Below are positions 1 to 5,865 of a stretch of DNA of 6,254 bases, one piece after another. Each line of letters opens with the position of its first letter. Within the stretch, counting starts at the first letter, position 1. Origin of the DNA: Cocleimonas sp. GTDB taxonomy: Bacteria; Pseudomonadota; Gammaproteobacteria; Thiotrichales; Thiotrichaceae. A program made the position numbers and the translations under genes. The stretch lies in the NCBI GenBank assembly GCA_023146675.1, contig JAGLBQ010000057.1, positions 1 to 6,254 of the forward strand, in the 5' to 3' direction. A model generated the notes under the pieces. That model had not been told where the DNA came from, searched no databases, and saw only the letters and a program-made list of their open reading frames with translations.

Positions 1-738
1 CTTGCGGCAAGTAGTGAAGATGCTCAGGATTTAATTACCAATAAGCGCTCTATTAAAACGAAAGTAATGGTTGAAGATAACCAAATACTCGTTTTAGGGG
101 GCTTAATGCAAGATAACTATACGACCACAACACAAAAAGTGCCGATTTTAGGTGATCTGCCCATTATTGGTAAAGCATTCCAGAATAATCGTACTACCAA
201 AGTAAAGCAGAGCTTAATGATCTTTATTCATCCTGTTATTTTGCGAGATGTGTTGAGTGCAACAGGTTATACGCGAGAAAAATACAGCAAACTTCGTCGC
301 TCACAGCAGGTTAGTAAAGTGACTTCTCGTGGAATATTAAAGAAAAAAGCATCCGCCTTTCCGTCCAGGTTAGAAGATTTGACCGTACAAAAAATGACAC
401 CAGCGCAGATCAAAGCAATGCGCTTGGCTGAATGGAAGAAAAAACATCCTCAAAAGTATAGGACAATACGCAACAATGTGGTTGCTAGGCGTGCACAGGT
501 AGCAGGGAAAATGACCCCAGCACAACTCAAAGCAAAACGCTTAGAAGAGTGGTATCGAACGCACCCTCAAGATAGACCAAGGGCACAGCAGCATAGTAAA
601 CAAGCGTATCAATATCAGCCAGCAAAACGCAACCTGCAGAAAAATGCACAACAAGCGCTACAACAACCTGTAAAAAAAGCGGTGCCAAAGCCAGTAAAGC
701 AGCAGCAAACAGCACTTGAGGCAATTGACTCATTTTAG
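1..738 (+). CDS. gspD: GspD, type II secretion outer-membrane secretin (3' end only, 245 residues visible)
   Basis: The secretin forms the multimeric outer-membrane gate through which folded exoproteins leave the periplasm. The frame is open from base 1, so the gene starts outside the window; the ATG at 67 is internal. The first 83 residues are the end of the secretin barrel domain: NKRSIKTKVMVEDNQILVLGG, then the hallmark VPILGDLPIIGKAF at nt 139-180, and HPVILRD at nt 229-249. After this comes an unusually long tail of about 160 residues, rich in Lys, Arg, Gln and Ala. It contains two 21-residue repeats (nt 391-453 and 508-570; both begin KMTPAQ and end HPQ) and finishes TALEAIDSF. Family knowledge: the region after the barrel (S-domain) binds the pilotin in some systems, but it is usually much shorter. 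The stop (TAG) is 15 nt before gspE, so the two are probably co-transcribed. Identity is certain; tail function is unknown. Confidence 0.95.
   Translation, partial: LAASSEDAQDLITNKRSIKTKVMVEDNQILVLGGLMQDNYTTTTQKVPILGDLPIIGKAFQNNRTTKVKQSLMIFIHPVILRDVLSATGYTREKYSKLRRSQQVSKVTSRGILKKKASAFPSRLEDLTVQKMTPAQIKAMRLAEWKKKHPQKYRTIRNNVVARRAQVAGKMTPAQLKAKRLEEWYRTHPQDRPRAQQHSKQAYQYQPAKRNLQKNAQQALQQPVKKAVPKPVKQQQTALEAIDSF
391..570 (+). repeat. Two 21-residue direct repeats encoded in the gspD tail
   Basis: Copy 1 is at nt 391-453 and copy 2 at nt 508-570, so the period is 117 nt (39 residues) with an 18-residue spacer. Both copies follow the pattern KMTPAQ-x-KA-x-RL-x-EW-x3-HPQ, with 15 of 21 residues identical. 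The substitutions at the variable positions (I/L, M/K, A/E, K/Y, K/R, K/T) suggest an old duplication kept under selection at the protein level. Each unit could form a short charged helix, with the invariant Trp and the HPQ ending as fixed points. I do not recognise the unit as a named domain. Confidence 0.85.
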
Positions 739-753
739 TCTGGAGTAGATATA

Positions 754-2310
754 ATGAAAGCTGAAACATTAACATTGGATACGGATATTACTGACGCAGA
801 TGCCATCGCATTAGAAGAACAGGAAAGTCTTTTAGACATTAAAGACTTTCCCTATGCCTTTGCCAAACGGAACGGGGTAGTTGCCACGGATTTTACTGAG
901 GGCACGTATCAGGTCTCCTATGGCACTAAATTTACCGTTGCAACAGCAAGTGAAGTGCAACGTTTTTTAGATAAGCCTGTTTCTTTTCAAGCATTGGATG
1001 AAAATGACTTTAACCAGTTATTAGCACGCCATTACGATAGAGGTGATGGCGCACGCGCAATGATGGACGATCTAGGTGAGGAACTGGATCTCAATGATGT
1101 TGCCGACTCAATGCCTGAGCCTGAAGATTTGCTTGAGGCAGAAGACGATGCGCCAATTATTCGCTTGATCAATGCGCTGTTAACACAAGCGATTAAAGAA
1201 GGTGCTTCTGATATTCATATCGAAACCTATGAAAGTCGTATGACGGTGCGTATGCGCGTCGATGGTATTTTACGTGAAATTTTAGAGCCACCTCGTGCAT
1301 TAGCTCCTTTGATCATTTCACGCATTAAAGTCATGTCTAAAATGGATATTGCTGAAAAGCGTATTCCACAAGATGGCCGTATCTCGCTAAAAGTAGCAGG
1401 TCGCTCGGTTGATGTACGTGTTTCAACACTACCTTCTGGGTCAAATGAGCGTATTGTACTGCGTCTATTAGATAAGCAAGCAGGACGTTTAAATCTCAAG
1501 CATTTAGGCATGGATCCGGTGACTTATGATCGCCTTAATAAATTAATTTATAAACCGCATGGCATTATCTTAGTAACAGGACCAACAGGTTCAGGTAAAA
1601 CCACTACACTCTATGCCGCATTGACTGACCTTAATACCGACTCACGTAATATCATGACCGTTGAAGATCCTATCGAGTATTATTTAGATGGAATCGGACA
1701 AACACAGGTTAATAATAAAGTGGATATGACCTTTGCACGGGGTTTGCGTGCGATCTTACGTCAAGATCCCGATGTAGTTATGATTGGTGAAATACGTGAT
1801 CTTGAAACAGCAGAAATTGCGGTACAAGCATCATTAACAGGTCACTTAGTTTTCTCCACACTGCATACCAATACAGCGGTTGGCTCCGTGACGCGTTTAC
1901 GTGATATGGGCGTAGAACCTTATTTATTATCATCCAGCTTGATTGGTATCGTATCTCAGCGCTTAGTGCGTTTACTTTGCGATAACTGTAAAGCACCCTA
2001 TCAAGCCGATGAAAAAGACTGCGAAACCCTAGGTTTTAATGCCAACAATCCACCGACCCTGTATCACCCTAAAGGTTGCCCACAATGCAATCAACTAGGC
2101 TATTCAGGTAGAAATGGTATCTATGAATTCGTTGAAGTCGATGATCACTGCCGTAACCTGATTCACAATGATGCCAGTGAGATAGATATAGAACACTATG
2201 TACATAAGACCACGCCATCATTGCGCCAAGATGGTGCGCGTCTCGTTTTAGAAGGCAAGACATCGCTAGAAGAAGTGGTACGTGTCACAAGAGAAGATGC
2301 TAAGAGCTAA
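754..2310 (+). CDS. gspE: GspE, type II secretion assembly ATPase
   Basis: This is the cytoplasmic hexameric ATPase that powers pseudopilus assembly; it docks on the inner-membrane platform (GspL in the family). The 518 residues are close to the usual 490-570. Motifs in order: N-terminal region (about 1-130), then DAPIIRLINALLTQAIKEGASDIHIE (about 132-157, the start of the ATPase core), Walker A GPTGSGKT (276-283), Asp box VEDPIEY (303-309), Walker B region LRQDPDVVMIGEIRD with E346 (335-349), and His box LVFSTLHTN (365-373). The zinc-type tetracysteine is C409-x2-C412 and C442-x2-C445, which is typical of GspE. All catalytic elements are intact. The ATG at 754 has a GGAG Shine-Dalgarno at 742-745, 8 nt upstream. 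The 15-nt distance from gspD implies one transcript. PilB is the main alternative, but position after a GspD secretin favours GspE. Confidence 0.96.
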   Translation: MKAETLTLDTDITDADAIALEEQESLLDIKDFPYAFAKRNGVVATDFTEGTYQVSYGTKFTVATASEVQRFLDKPVSFQALDENDFNQLLARHYDRGDGARAMMDDLGEELDLNDVADSMPEPEDLLEAEDDAPIIRLINALLTQAIKEGASDIHIETYESRMTVRMRVDGILREILEPPRALAPLIISRIKVMSKMDIAEKRIPQDGRISLKVAGRSVDVRVSTLPSGSNERIVLRLLDKQAGRLNLKHLGMDPVTYDRLNKLIYKPHGIILVTGPTGSGKTTTLYAALTDLNTDSRNIMTVEDPIEYYLDGIGQTQVNNKVDMTFARGLRAILRQDPDVVMIGEIRDLETAEIAVQASLTGHLVFSTLHTNTAVGSVTRLRDMGVEPYLLSSSLIGIVSQRLVRLLCDNCKAPYQADEKDCETLGFNANNPPTLYHPKGCPQCNQLGYSGRNGIYEFVEVDDHCRNLIHNDASEIDIEHYVHKTTPSLRQDGARLVLEGKTSLEEVVRVTREDAKS

Positions 2311-2426
2311 AGAAATTTTCACTTGCAAAACAAACAACACTCAGCTTCTTTGCGAGAGAGAGTCTGCTAAGTAATAGCACACGCTTACCAAGCTCTCCCC
2401 TATTCATATAATAATCCAAAATACCT
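2311..2426 (+). other. gspE-gspF spacer with two possible RNA hairpins
   Basis: T2SS genes are usually tightly packed, so 116 nt without a gene is notable. The spacer holds a possible 8-bp stem, CTTGCAAA (2322-2329) with TTTGCGAG (2349-2356), including one G-U pair and a 19-nt loop. A smaller hairpin is TGCTA (2365-2369), loop AGTAA, TAGCA (2375-2379). Neither is followed by a T-run, so neither is a convincing intrinsic terminator. They could attenuate or process the gspDE transcript, but this is inference. A promoter candidate lies at the 3' end. Confidence 0.35.
2385..2412 (+). promoter_or_regulatory. Candidate sigma70-type promoter just before gspF
   Basis: The -10 is a perfect TATAAT (2407-2412). 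A -35-like TTACCA (2385-2390, 4 of 6 matches to TTGACA) lies 16 nt upstream. Initiation would fall near 2418-2420, only 7-9 nt before the gspF ATG at 2427. No purine-rich Shine-Dalgarno precedes that ATG. If active, this promoter would make a nearly leaderless gspF mRNA, separate from gspDE read-through. The region is AT-rich, so a chance match is possible. Confidence 0.4.
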
Positions 2427-3641
2427 ATGCCTGCATTTGAATACACAGCCCTAAACGCCAAAGGTCAACAAGAAAGCGGAATGCTGGAAGCGGATACTGC
2501 GCGCCAAGTACGGCAAATATTACGCGATGGTAAACTGACCCCGTTAAACGTCGAAGAAATTGAGCAAAAAGAAGATAGTTCTGGCACGAAAGTAAAACGT
2601 GCAGGAAAAATAAAACCTGCTGAACTGGCATTATTCACCCGCCAACTTGCTACCTTAATGCAATCAGGTTCTCCATTGGAAGAAGCGCTAGCAATCTGCG
2701 CCAAACAAACCGAACGTAAAAACCTACGCCATATTATCTCAGCTGTACGCTCACGGGTACTAGAAGGGCATTCATTAGCAGGAGGCTTAAATCAATTCCC
2801 CTCCGTATTCCCTAATATGTACCGCGCCACGGTGGATGCAGGAGAGCAATCAGGTCACTTAGATGGCGTATTAGATCGATTAGCGGATTACACCGAAGAC
2901 CGCCAAGAATTGCAACAAAAAATGTCAACCGCAATGGTCTATCCCATTATTTTAATCACCCTATCCATTGCCATTGTTGCAGGGCTTCTTGCCTTTATCG
3001 TGCCGCAAATCGTTGGGGTTTTTCAAAATATGGGAAAAGAATTACCTGCAATGACGCAAATGATTATCTCACTGAGTGATTTTATTGTTGAGTACGGAAT
3101 TTATCTACTTGCCGCCATTATTCTTGCCATCATCGCCTTTAAACGCATTATTAAAATTCCCAAATGGGAATATCGTTACCATAGTTTTTTACTGCGCGTA
3201 CCTGGCATAAAAAAAATGGTACGCGGATTAAACACCGCACGTTTTGCACGAACCTTAAGCATCTTAGCCTCAAGTGGTGTGCCAATTCTAGACGCCATGA
3301 GCATTTCTTCCCGAGTTGTACAAAATGTACCAATGCGTGAAGCCATCAATGAAGCGGCTGTTAAAGTACGTGAAGGCAAGGCAATTCATAAATCACTGGA
3401 ACAGTCGGGTTACTTCCCACCAATGACAATTTATCTCATCGCCAGTGGCGAAAACAGTGGAACGCTAGACGACATGCTAGAAAGAGCCGCTGTACAGCAA
3501 GAACGCGAAACAGACAGCATGATGACAGGCATGTTAAGCCTATTCGAGCCACTGCTGATATTAATTATGGGCAGTGTAGTATTGATTATCGTACTCTCTA
3601 TTTTAATGCCAATATTGAATTTGAATCAAATAGTGGAATAA
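2427..3641 (+). CDS. gspF: GspF, type II secretion inner-membrane platform protein
   Basis: GspF is the polytopic platform protein around which the GspE motor drives pseudopilin assembly. The 404-residue length is standard. It starts MPAFEYTALNAKGQ, the usual GspF N-terminus, which fixes the ATG at 2427 even though no ribosome binding site precedes it. Two homologous T2SSF domains are visible: about 70-193 (LALFTRQLATLMQSGSPLEE... VYPIILITL) and about 271-394 (ARFARTLSILASSGVPILDA... FEPLLILIMG). Three hydrophobic segments are at about 171-196, 221-238 and 373-397. The repeated E-x-SG signatures appear as GEQSGHLDGVLDRLADY and GENSGTLDDMLERAA. The gene is followed by a tRNA rather than by the pseudopilin gene gspG, so the T2SS locus is split here. 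PilC of type IV pili is the related alternative; the neighbours favour GspF. Confidence 0.95.
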   Translation: MPAFEYTALNAKGQQESGMLEADTARQVRQILRDGKLTPLNVEEIEQKEDSSGTKVKRAGKIKPAELALFTRQLATLMQSGSPLEEALAICAKQTERKNLRHIISAVRSRVLEGHSLAGGLNQFPSVFPNMYRATVDAGEQSGHLDGVLDRLADYTEDRQELQQKMSTAMVYPIILITLSIAIVAGLLAFIVPQIVGVFQNMGKELPAMTQMIISLSDFIVEYGIYLLAAIILAIIAFKRIIKIPKWEYRYHSFLLRVPGIKKMVRGLNTARFARTLSILASSGVPILDAMSISSRVVQNVPMREAINEAAVKVREGKAIHKSLEQSGYFPPMTIYLIASGENSGTLDDMLERAAVQQERETDSMMTGMLSLFEPLLILIMGSVVLIIVLSILMPILNLNQIVE

Positions 3642-3751
3642 CGTATAAACGATCAATAGTTATTATTAATTGCATAAAATACAACCGCCATAACGATAAA
3701 AAAATCATACGTGCATATAACTAAAAAAATGCAATTATTTACAGTTCGCCC

Positions 3752-3780
3752 TTTACCTAAAGCCCATGTACCTGTATTCT
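3752..3780 (+). promoter_or_regulatory. Candidate promoter of the tRNA-Ser gene with GC-rich discriminator
   Basis: A -35-like TTTACC (3752-3757, 4 of 6) and a -10-like TATTCT (3775-3780, 4 of 6) are separated by 17 nt. The -10 is followed at once by TGCCCCTC (3781-3788), a GC-rich stretch standing out from AT-rich surroundings. GC-rich discriminators are known from stable-RNA promoters under stringent control. Initiation near 3787 would give a 5' leader of about 46 nt before the mature tRNA. This is inferred from spacing and composition only. Confidence 0.4.
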
Positions 3781-3832
3781 TGCCCCTCTCAAATTTATGC
3801 CTGTTTTCTTACAACAACATAAAAATTGAATT

Positions 3833-3924
3833 GGAGAAGTGGCCGAGTGGCCGAAGGCGCTCCCCTGCTAAGGGAGTATCTGGTTTATCCCGGATCGAGG
3901 GTTCGAATCCCTCCTTCTCCGCCA
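3833..3924 (+). tRNA. tRNA-Ser (anticodon GCU)
   Basis: This tRNA reads the AGC and AGU serine codons. The complete class II cloverleaf is visible: acceptor GGAGAAG (3833-3839) pairs with CTTCTCC (3914-3920), the discriminator is G (3921), and CCA is encoded (3922-3924). The anticodon arm is CTCCC, loop CTGCTAA, GGGAG, giving anticodon GCT. A long variable arm, ATCTGG, loop TTTATC, CCGGAT with one G-U pair, is diagnostic for Ser rather than other GCU-like readings. The T arm is GAGGG, TTCGAAT, CCCTC. The gene is single, has its own terminator, and lies 191 nt after gspF on the same strand. Confidence 0.97.
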
Positions 3925-3931
3925 TGACATA

Positions 3932-3951
3932 GTTCGCCACAGTCTGCGAAC
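3932..3951 (+). other. Short hairpin in the tRNA-Ser 3' trailer
   Basis: GTTCGC (3932-3937) pairs perfectly with GCGAAC (3946-3951) around an 8-nt loop. It begins 8 nt after the encoded CCA and ends 5 nt before the terminator sequence. There is no T-run, so it is not a terminator. It may be a structured trailer that influences 3' processing of the tRNA precursor; this is inference. Confidence 0.4.
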
Positions 3952-3956
3952 GACCT

Positions 3957-3982
3957 AAAACCCGCACCTAGCGGGTTTTTTT
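3957..3982 (+). terminator. Rho-independent terminator of tRNA-Ser, also terminator-shaped on the minus strand
   Basis: CCCGC (3961-3965), loop ACCTA, GCGGG (3971-3975), followed by seven T (3976-3982) and preceded by AAAA (3957-3960), which can lengthen the stem by A-U pairs. This is a strong intrinsic terminator on the plus strand. Read on the minus strand the same hairpin is followed by four T, so it may also stop transcripts arriving from waaC in this convergent region. Confidence 0.9.
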
Positions 3983-3997
3983 ATGCCCGTAGATTTT

Positions 3998-4125
3998 GGG
4001 CAGCAGGTCAAATCTGTGCATTTATAATATTTAAAAGCAGTGATCAATATGTAGGCTATTAAATTAATTATTGTTTCTATGCTGTTCTTTTTTCTTTTTT
4101 AAATCAAAGATTTGACCCACTACCC
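3998..4125. repeat. 128-bp segment with similar inverted ends (MITE- or REP/BIME-like)
   Basis: The left end starts GGGCAGCAGGTCAAATCT (3998-4015). The right end, read on the minus strand from 4125, starts GGGTAGTGGGTCAAATCT (4125-4108). They agree at 15 of 18 positions; all three differences are transitions, and the inner 10 bases are perfect. Similarity extends inward, with TG then ATTTA on both sides allowing a one-base gap. The interior is AT-rich and has no ORF. The right end contains a small hairpin, AAATC, TTT, GATTT on the minus strand, just after GTAG, which recalls REP units handled by RAYT (Y1) transposases. No transposase is in the window, and copy number cannot be judged from one window. 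Confidence 0.6.
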
Positions 4126-5091
4126 GCTCAGTAATGGAATAAAAGATGCAGCAACAAAATCCACATCTAACGATTCTTTTCCACCCAAACTTTCAATAAC
4201 TTCTGATGCTGTTAATACGCCCGTCAACGTTGGCTGAGTCACAGGATAAAGTGCGATACCTTTTTTATTAAAAGCTGCTGCAATATGCATTAGACCCGTA
4301 TCCATGCCTATAACAGCGGTAGCTGCTTGGATTAATGCGGCTAATTCACTGAGCGAGCATTTAGGTAAGCATTCTGCATTTGTATGTGTTGAAGCTAATT
4401 TTTTAGCACGCAGATATTCACGTTCATTTCCCCACGGCAGTAAAATACGATAGCCTTGTTTCGCTATCTGCGGAATAAACTGATCCCAAAGATCAAGACT
4501 CCACTCCTTATCTTCCCTGCTGGTTGCGTGAAAACCAATGATAAATTTATCAGAAATATTCAGGTTTTTTGGCGGCTTATAGCGATTATTTTCTGCAATA
4601 CCGTAACCCAGTGGCAAATTATCAATGGAGTAAGATAATGCCTGCGCCAAAAGTTGACGGTTACGGTCAATAGCATGTAAATCTCTGGAGACAGGGATTT
4701 TTTGTTGATAAAAATAGCTGGCAAGTGGTTCGGTAATGCTATTTTTATCATAGCCCCAGAGCTCGCCATCAGCCCAGCGTGTTAGCACTGCACTTTTTAA
4801 TAAGCCTTGTGAGTCAATAACGTTACCATAAGACTGTTGACGTAATTGCTTTTTAAATGCGCTAATTTCTCGCCATGTTTGTATCGAAGCAAGCTGTTTT
4901 CGCCAACGCCTAATGGCGACTGGAATCACCAGATCAACATTGGGATGCCAGCTTGCAACCTCCGCAAAAGCTTCTTCAACAACCCAGTCGAATCTTATCT
5001 CAGGATTATAATGTGCTGCATCTGTAATCGCAGGTAGCATATGGACAATATCGCCAAGAGAACTTGTTTTTATTATTAAATGTTTGGACAA
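4120..5091 (-). CDS. waaC: WaaC, ADP-heptose:LPS heptosyltransferase I
   Basis: WaaC transfers the first L-glycero-D-manno-heptose from ADP-heptose onto Kdo2-lipid A at the cytoplasmic face of the inner membrane, starting the LPS inner core. The 323-residue length is normal for this GT9 family. Visible motifs: KTSSLGDIVHMLPAITDA (8-25, with D14 in the position of the catalytic-base Asp), FDWVVEEAFAEV and RRWRK (34-65), DSQGLLKSA (93-101), GFHATSREDKEW (186-197) and GMDTGLMHIAAA (262-273) for nucleotide-sugar binding. The start is TTG: an in-frame TAG lies 12 nt upstream (5103-5101), no ATG or GTG is available between, and the KTSSLGD motif must stay near the N-terminus. A weak AGGT lies 7 nt before it. 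The last codons (GGG TAG) coincide with the end of the inverted-repeat element. It lies 80 nt after the DUF302 gene. WaaF is less likely because of the WVVEEAF and RRWRK motifs. Confidence 0.93.
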   Translation of the reverse strand: MSKHLIIKTSSLGDIVHMLPAITDAAHYNPEIRFDWVVEEAFAEVASWHPNVDLVIPVAIRRWRKQLASIQTWREISAFKKQLRQQSYGNVIDSQGLLKSAVLTRWADGELWGYDKNSITEPLASYFYQQKIPVSRDLHAIDRNRQLLAQALSYSIDNLPLGYGIAENNRYKPPKNLNISDKFIIGFHATSREDKEWSLDLWDQFIPQIAKQGYRILLPWGNEREYLRAKKLASTHTNAECLPKCSLSELAALIQAATAVIGMDTGLMHIAAAFNKKGIALYPVTQPTLTGVLTASEVIESLGGKESLDVDFVAASFIPLLSG

Positions 5092-5171
5092 ACCATGTAC
5101 CTATCAATGAACTGAAAAGCTAACGCTTTCACTCCTTTGCATTTAAAGAGCCGTTTACTGCGCCCATTACG

Positions 5172-5708
5172 TTACTCAACAGACTCATCAACAATACCTT
5201 GTAAAAGCGTAATAATATCATCTTCAACTTTTTTGCCATCACCCAATAACTCTACACGGCGATACGAAAGATAAATCACACCAGGCTCATCATTTAACTC
5301 ATAAATCGCAATGGTAAAAGGACACATAGAAACATTAGCGGGATGCACTACCGCCATTTTATGCGAGATTAGCGCGCTGCAAAACTCAACTGCTTCTGAT
5401 TTTTTGAAAATATTTTTCTCAAAACCAATATCTTTACCCGTGCGATTTAACATATCGCTGATATGCAAAGTGCCACTTACAATCATGCCACCATCGGTAA
5501 TCGCCATCCGCACGCTTTCATTAATATCCTCAAATGAAGTGCCTGCTTTAGTGATAATAACGGTTGGCTTATCTGCTTTTTTAGCATCAGACTTATCCAC
5601 TTTAGCTGGATTTGATTCAACAGCCTTTGTTTCAGGTGAGCTAATCTTTTCAGCATAAGCTGTCGAGAGAAGTAAAGAAGAGAATAAAATCAGGAATAAT
5701 TTTTTCAT
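5172..5708 (-). CDS. Secreted DUF302-family protein
   Basis: The biochemical role of this family is not established. The 178-residue protein opens with a clear Sec signal peptide, MKKLFLILFSSLLLSTAYA, cleaved probably after AYA (residue 19). No lipobox Cys is seen, so it is expected to be a soluble periplasmic protein. Residues 20-48 are a charged, low-complexity Lys/Ala/Asp/Ser linker. The DUF302 domain spans about 49-178, with ISDMLNRTGKDIGF, then AVEFCSALISHKM (C110), SMCPFTIAIYEL (C129) and GVIYLSYRRVEL. The EFC and CP positions are recurrent in this DUF302 subgroup, so C110 and C129 could form a disulfide or bind a ligand. The ATG has AGGGG 8 nt upstream. A terminator separates it from rsmB, so it probably has its own promoter; the only candidate I see (TTGTGA 5761-5756, TAACTT 5738-5733, minus strand) is weak. 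Confidence 0.85.
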   Translation of the reverse strand: MKKLFLILFSSLLLSTAYAEKISSPETKAVESNPAKVDKSDAKKADKPTVIITKAGTSFEDINESVRMAITDGGMIVSGTLHISDMLNRTGKDIGFEKNIFKKSEAVEFCSALISHKMAVVHPANVSMCPFTIAIYELNDEPGVIYLSYRRVELLGDGKKVEDDIITLLQGIVDESVE

Positions 5709-5766
5709 ATTGGTAGCCCCTAGCGTAGAGATAAGTTAAATACTCACTGAGTGTATCACAATAAAT

Positions 5767-5792
5767 AAAAAACCAGCAAAAAGCTGGTTTTT
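5767..5792 (-). terminator. Rho-independent terminator after rsmB, symmetric on both strands
   Basis: AAAAACCAGC (5768-5777), loop AAAAA (5778-5782), GCTGGTTTTT (5783-5792): a perfect 10-bp inverted repeat. On the minus strand it ends in six T, so it fits as the terminator of rsmB, whose stop is 73 nt upstream. The plus-strand reading also ends in five T, but no plus-strand gene needs it. It separates rsmB from the DUF302 gene. Confidence 0.8.
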
Positions 5793-5818
5793 AAGATGAC
5801 ATAGTTTTACTTAAAAAG

Positions 5819-5851
5819 AGGATAATAGCGGGCTATATTGGAATATATCCT
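5819..5851 (-). other. Nested inverted repeats just after rsmB, possible weak first terminator
   Basis: On the minus strand AGGATA (5851-5846) pairs with TATCCT (5824-5819), enclosing ATAG, CCCG, CTAT. The outer arm is followed by CTTTTT, so it may act as an early terminator or 3' stabiliser of the rsmB transcript, ahead of the stronger hairpin at 5767-5792. An overlapping alternative fold is TATATT with AATATA (5834-5847). The stem is AT-rich and has a bulge, so support is weak. Confidence 0.3.
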
Positions 5852-5865
5852 GTAAAAATATCACA

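Noticed and set aside
3637..3664. Inverted repeat AATAAC/GTTATT over the gspF stop, considered as a terminator
   Set aside because: The stem is nearly all A-U, the loop is 16 nt, and no T-run follows.
3711..3932. 73-residue open frame on the plus strand after gspF
   Set aside because: It runs through the complete tRNA-Ser gene, has no ribosome binding site, and its second half is just the translated tRNA.
4456..5037. Plus-strand open frames of 60 and 63 residues and a 69-residue minus-strand frame
   Set aside because: All are shadows of waaC, which has conserved motifs along its full length in one frame.
5311..5658. 115-residue open frame on the plus strand
   Set aside because: It lies wholly opposite the DUF302 gene, whose signal peptide and conserved motifs make the minus strand the coding one.
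5740..5757. Partial palindrome around CACTGAGTG upstream of the DUF302 gene, considered as an operator
   Set aside because: Only four-base arms are perfect, and no regulator gene is nearby to support it.
3924..5806. Direct repeat ATGACATAGTT at 3924-3934 and 5796-5806, considered as attachment-site-like flanks
   Set aside because: Eleven bases repeated once is expected by chance in 6 kb, and no integrase or mobile genes lie between.
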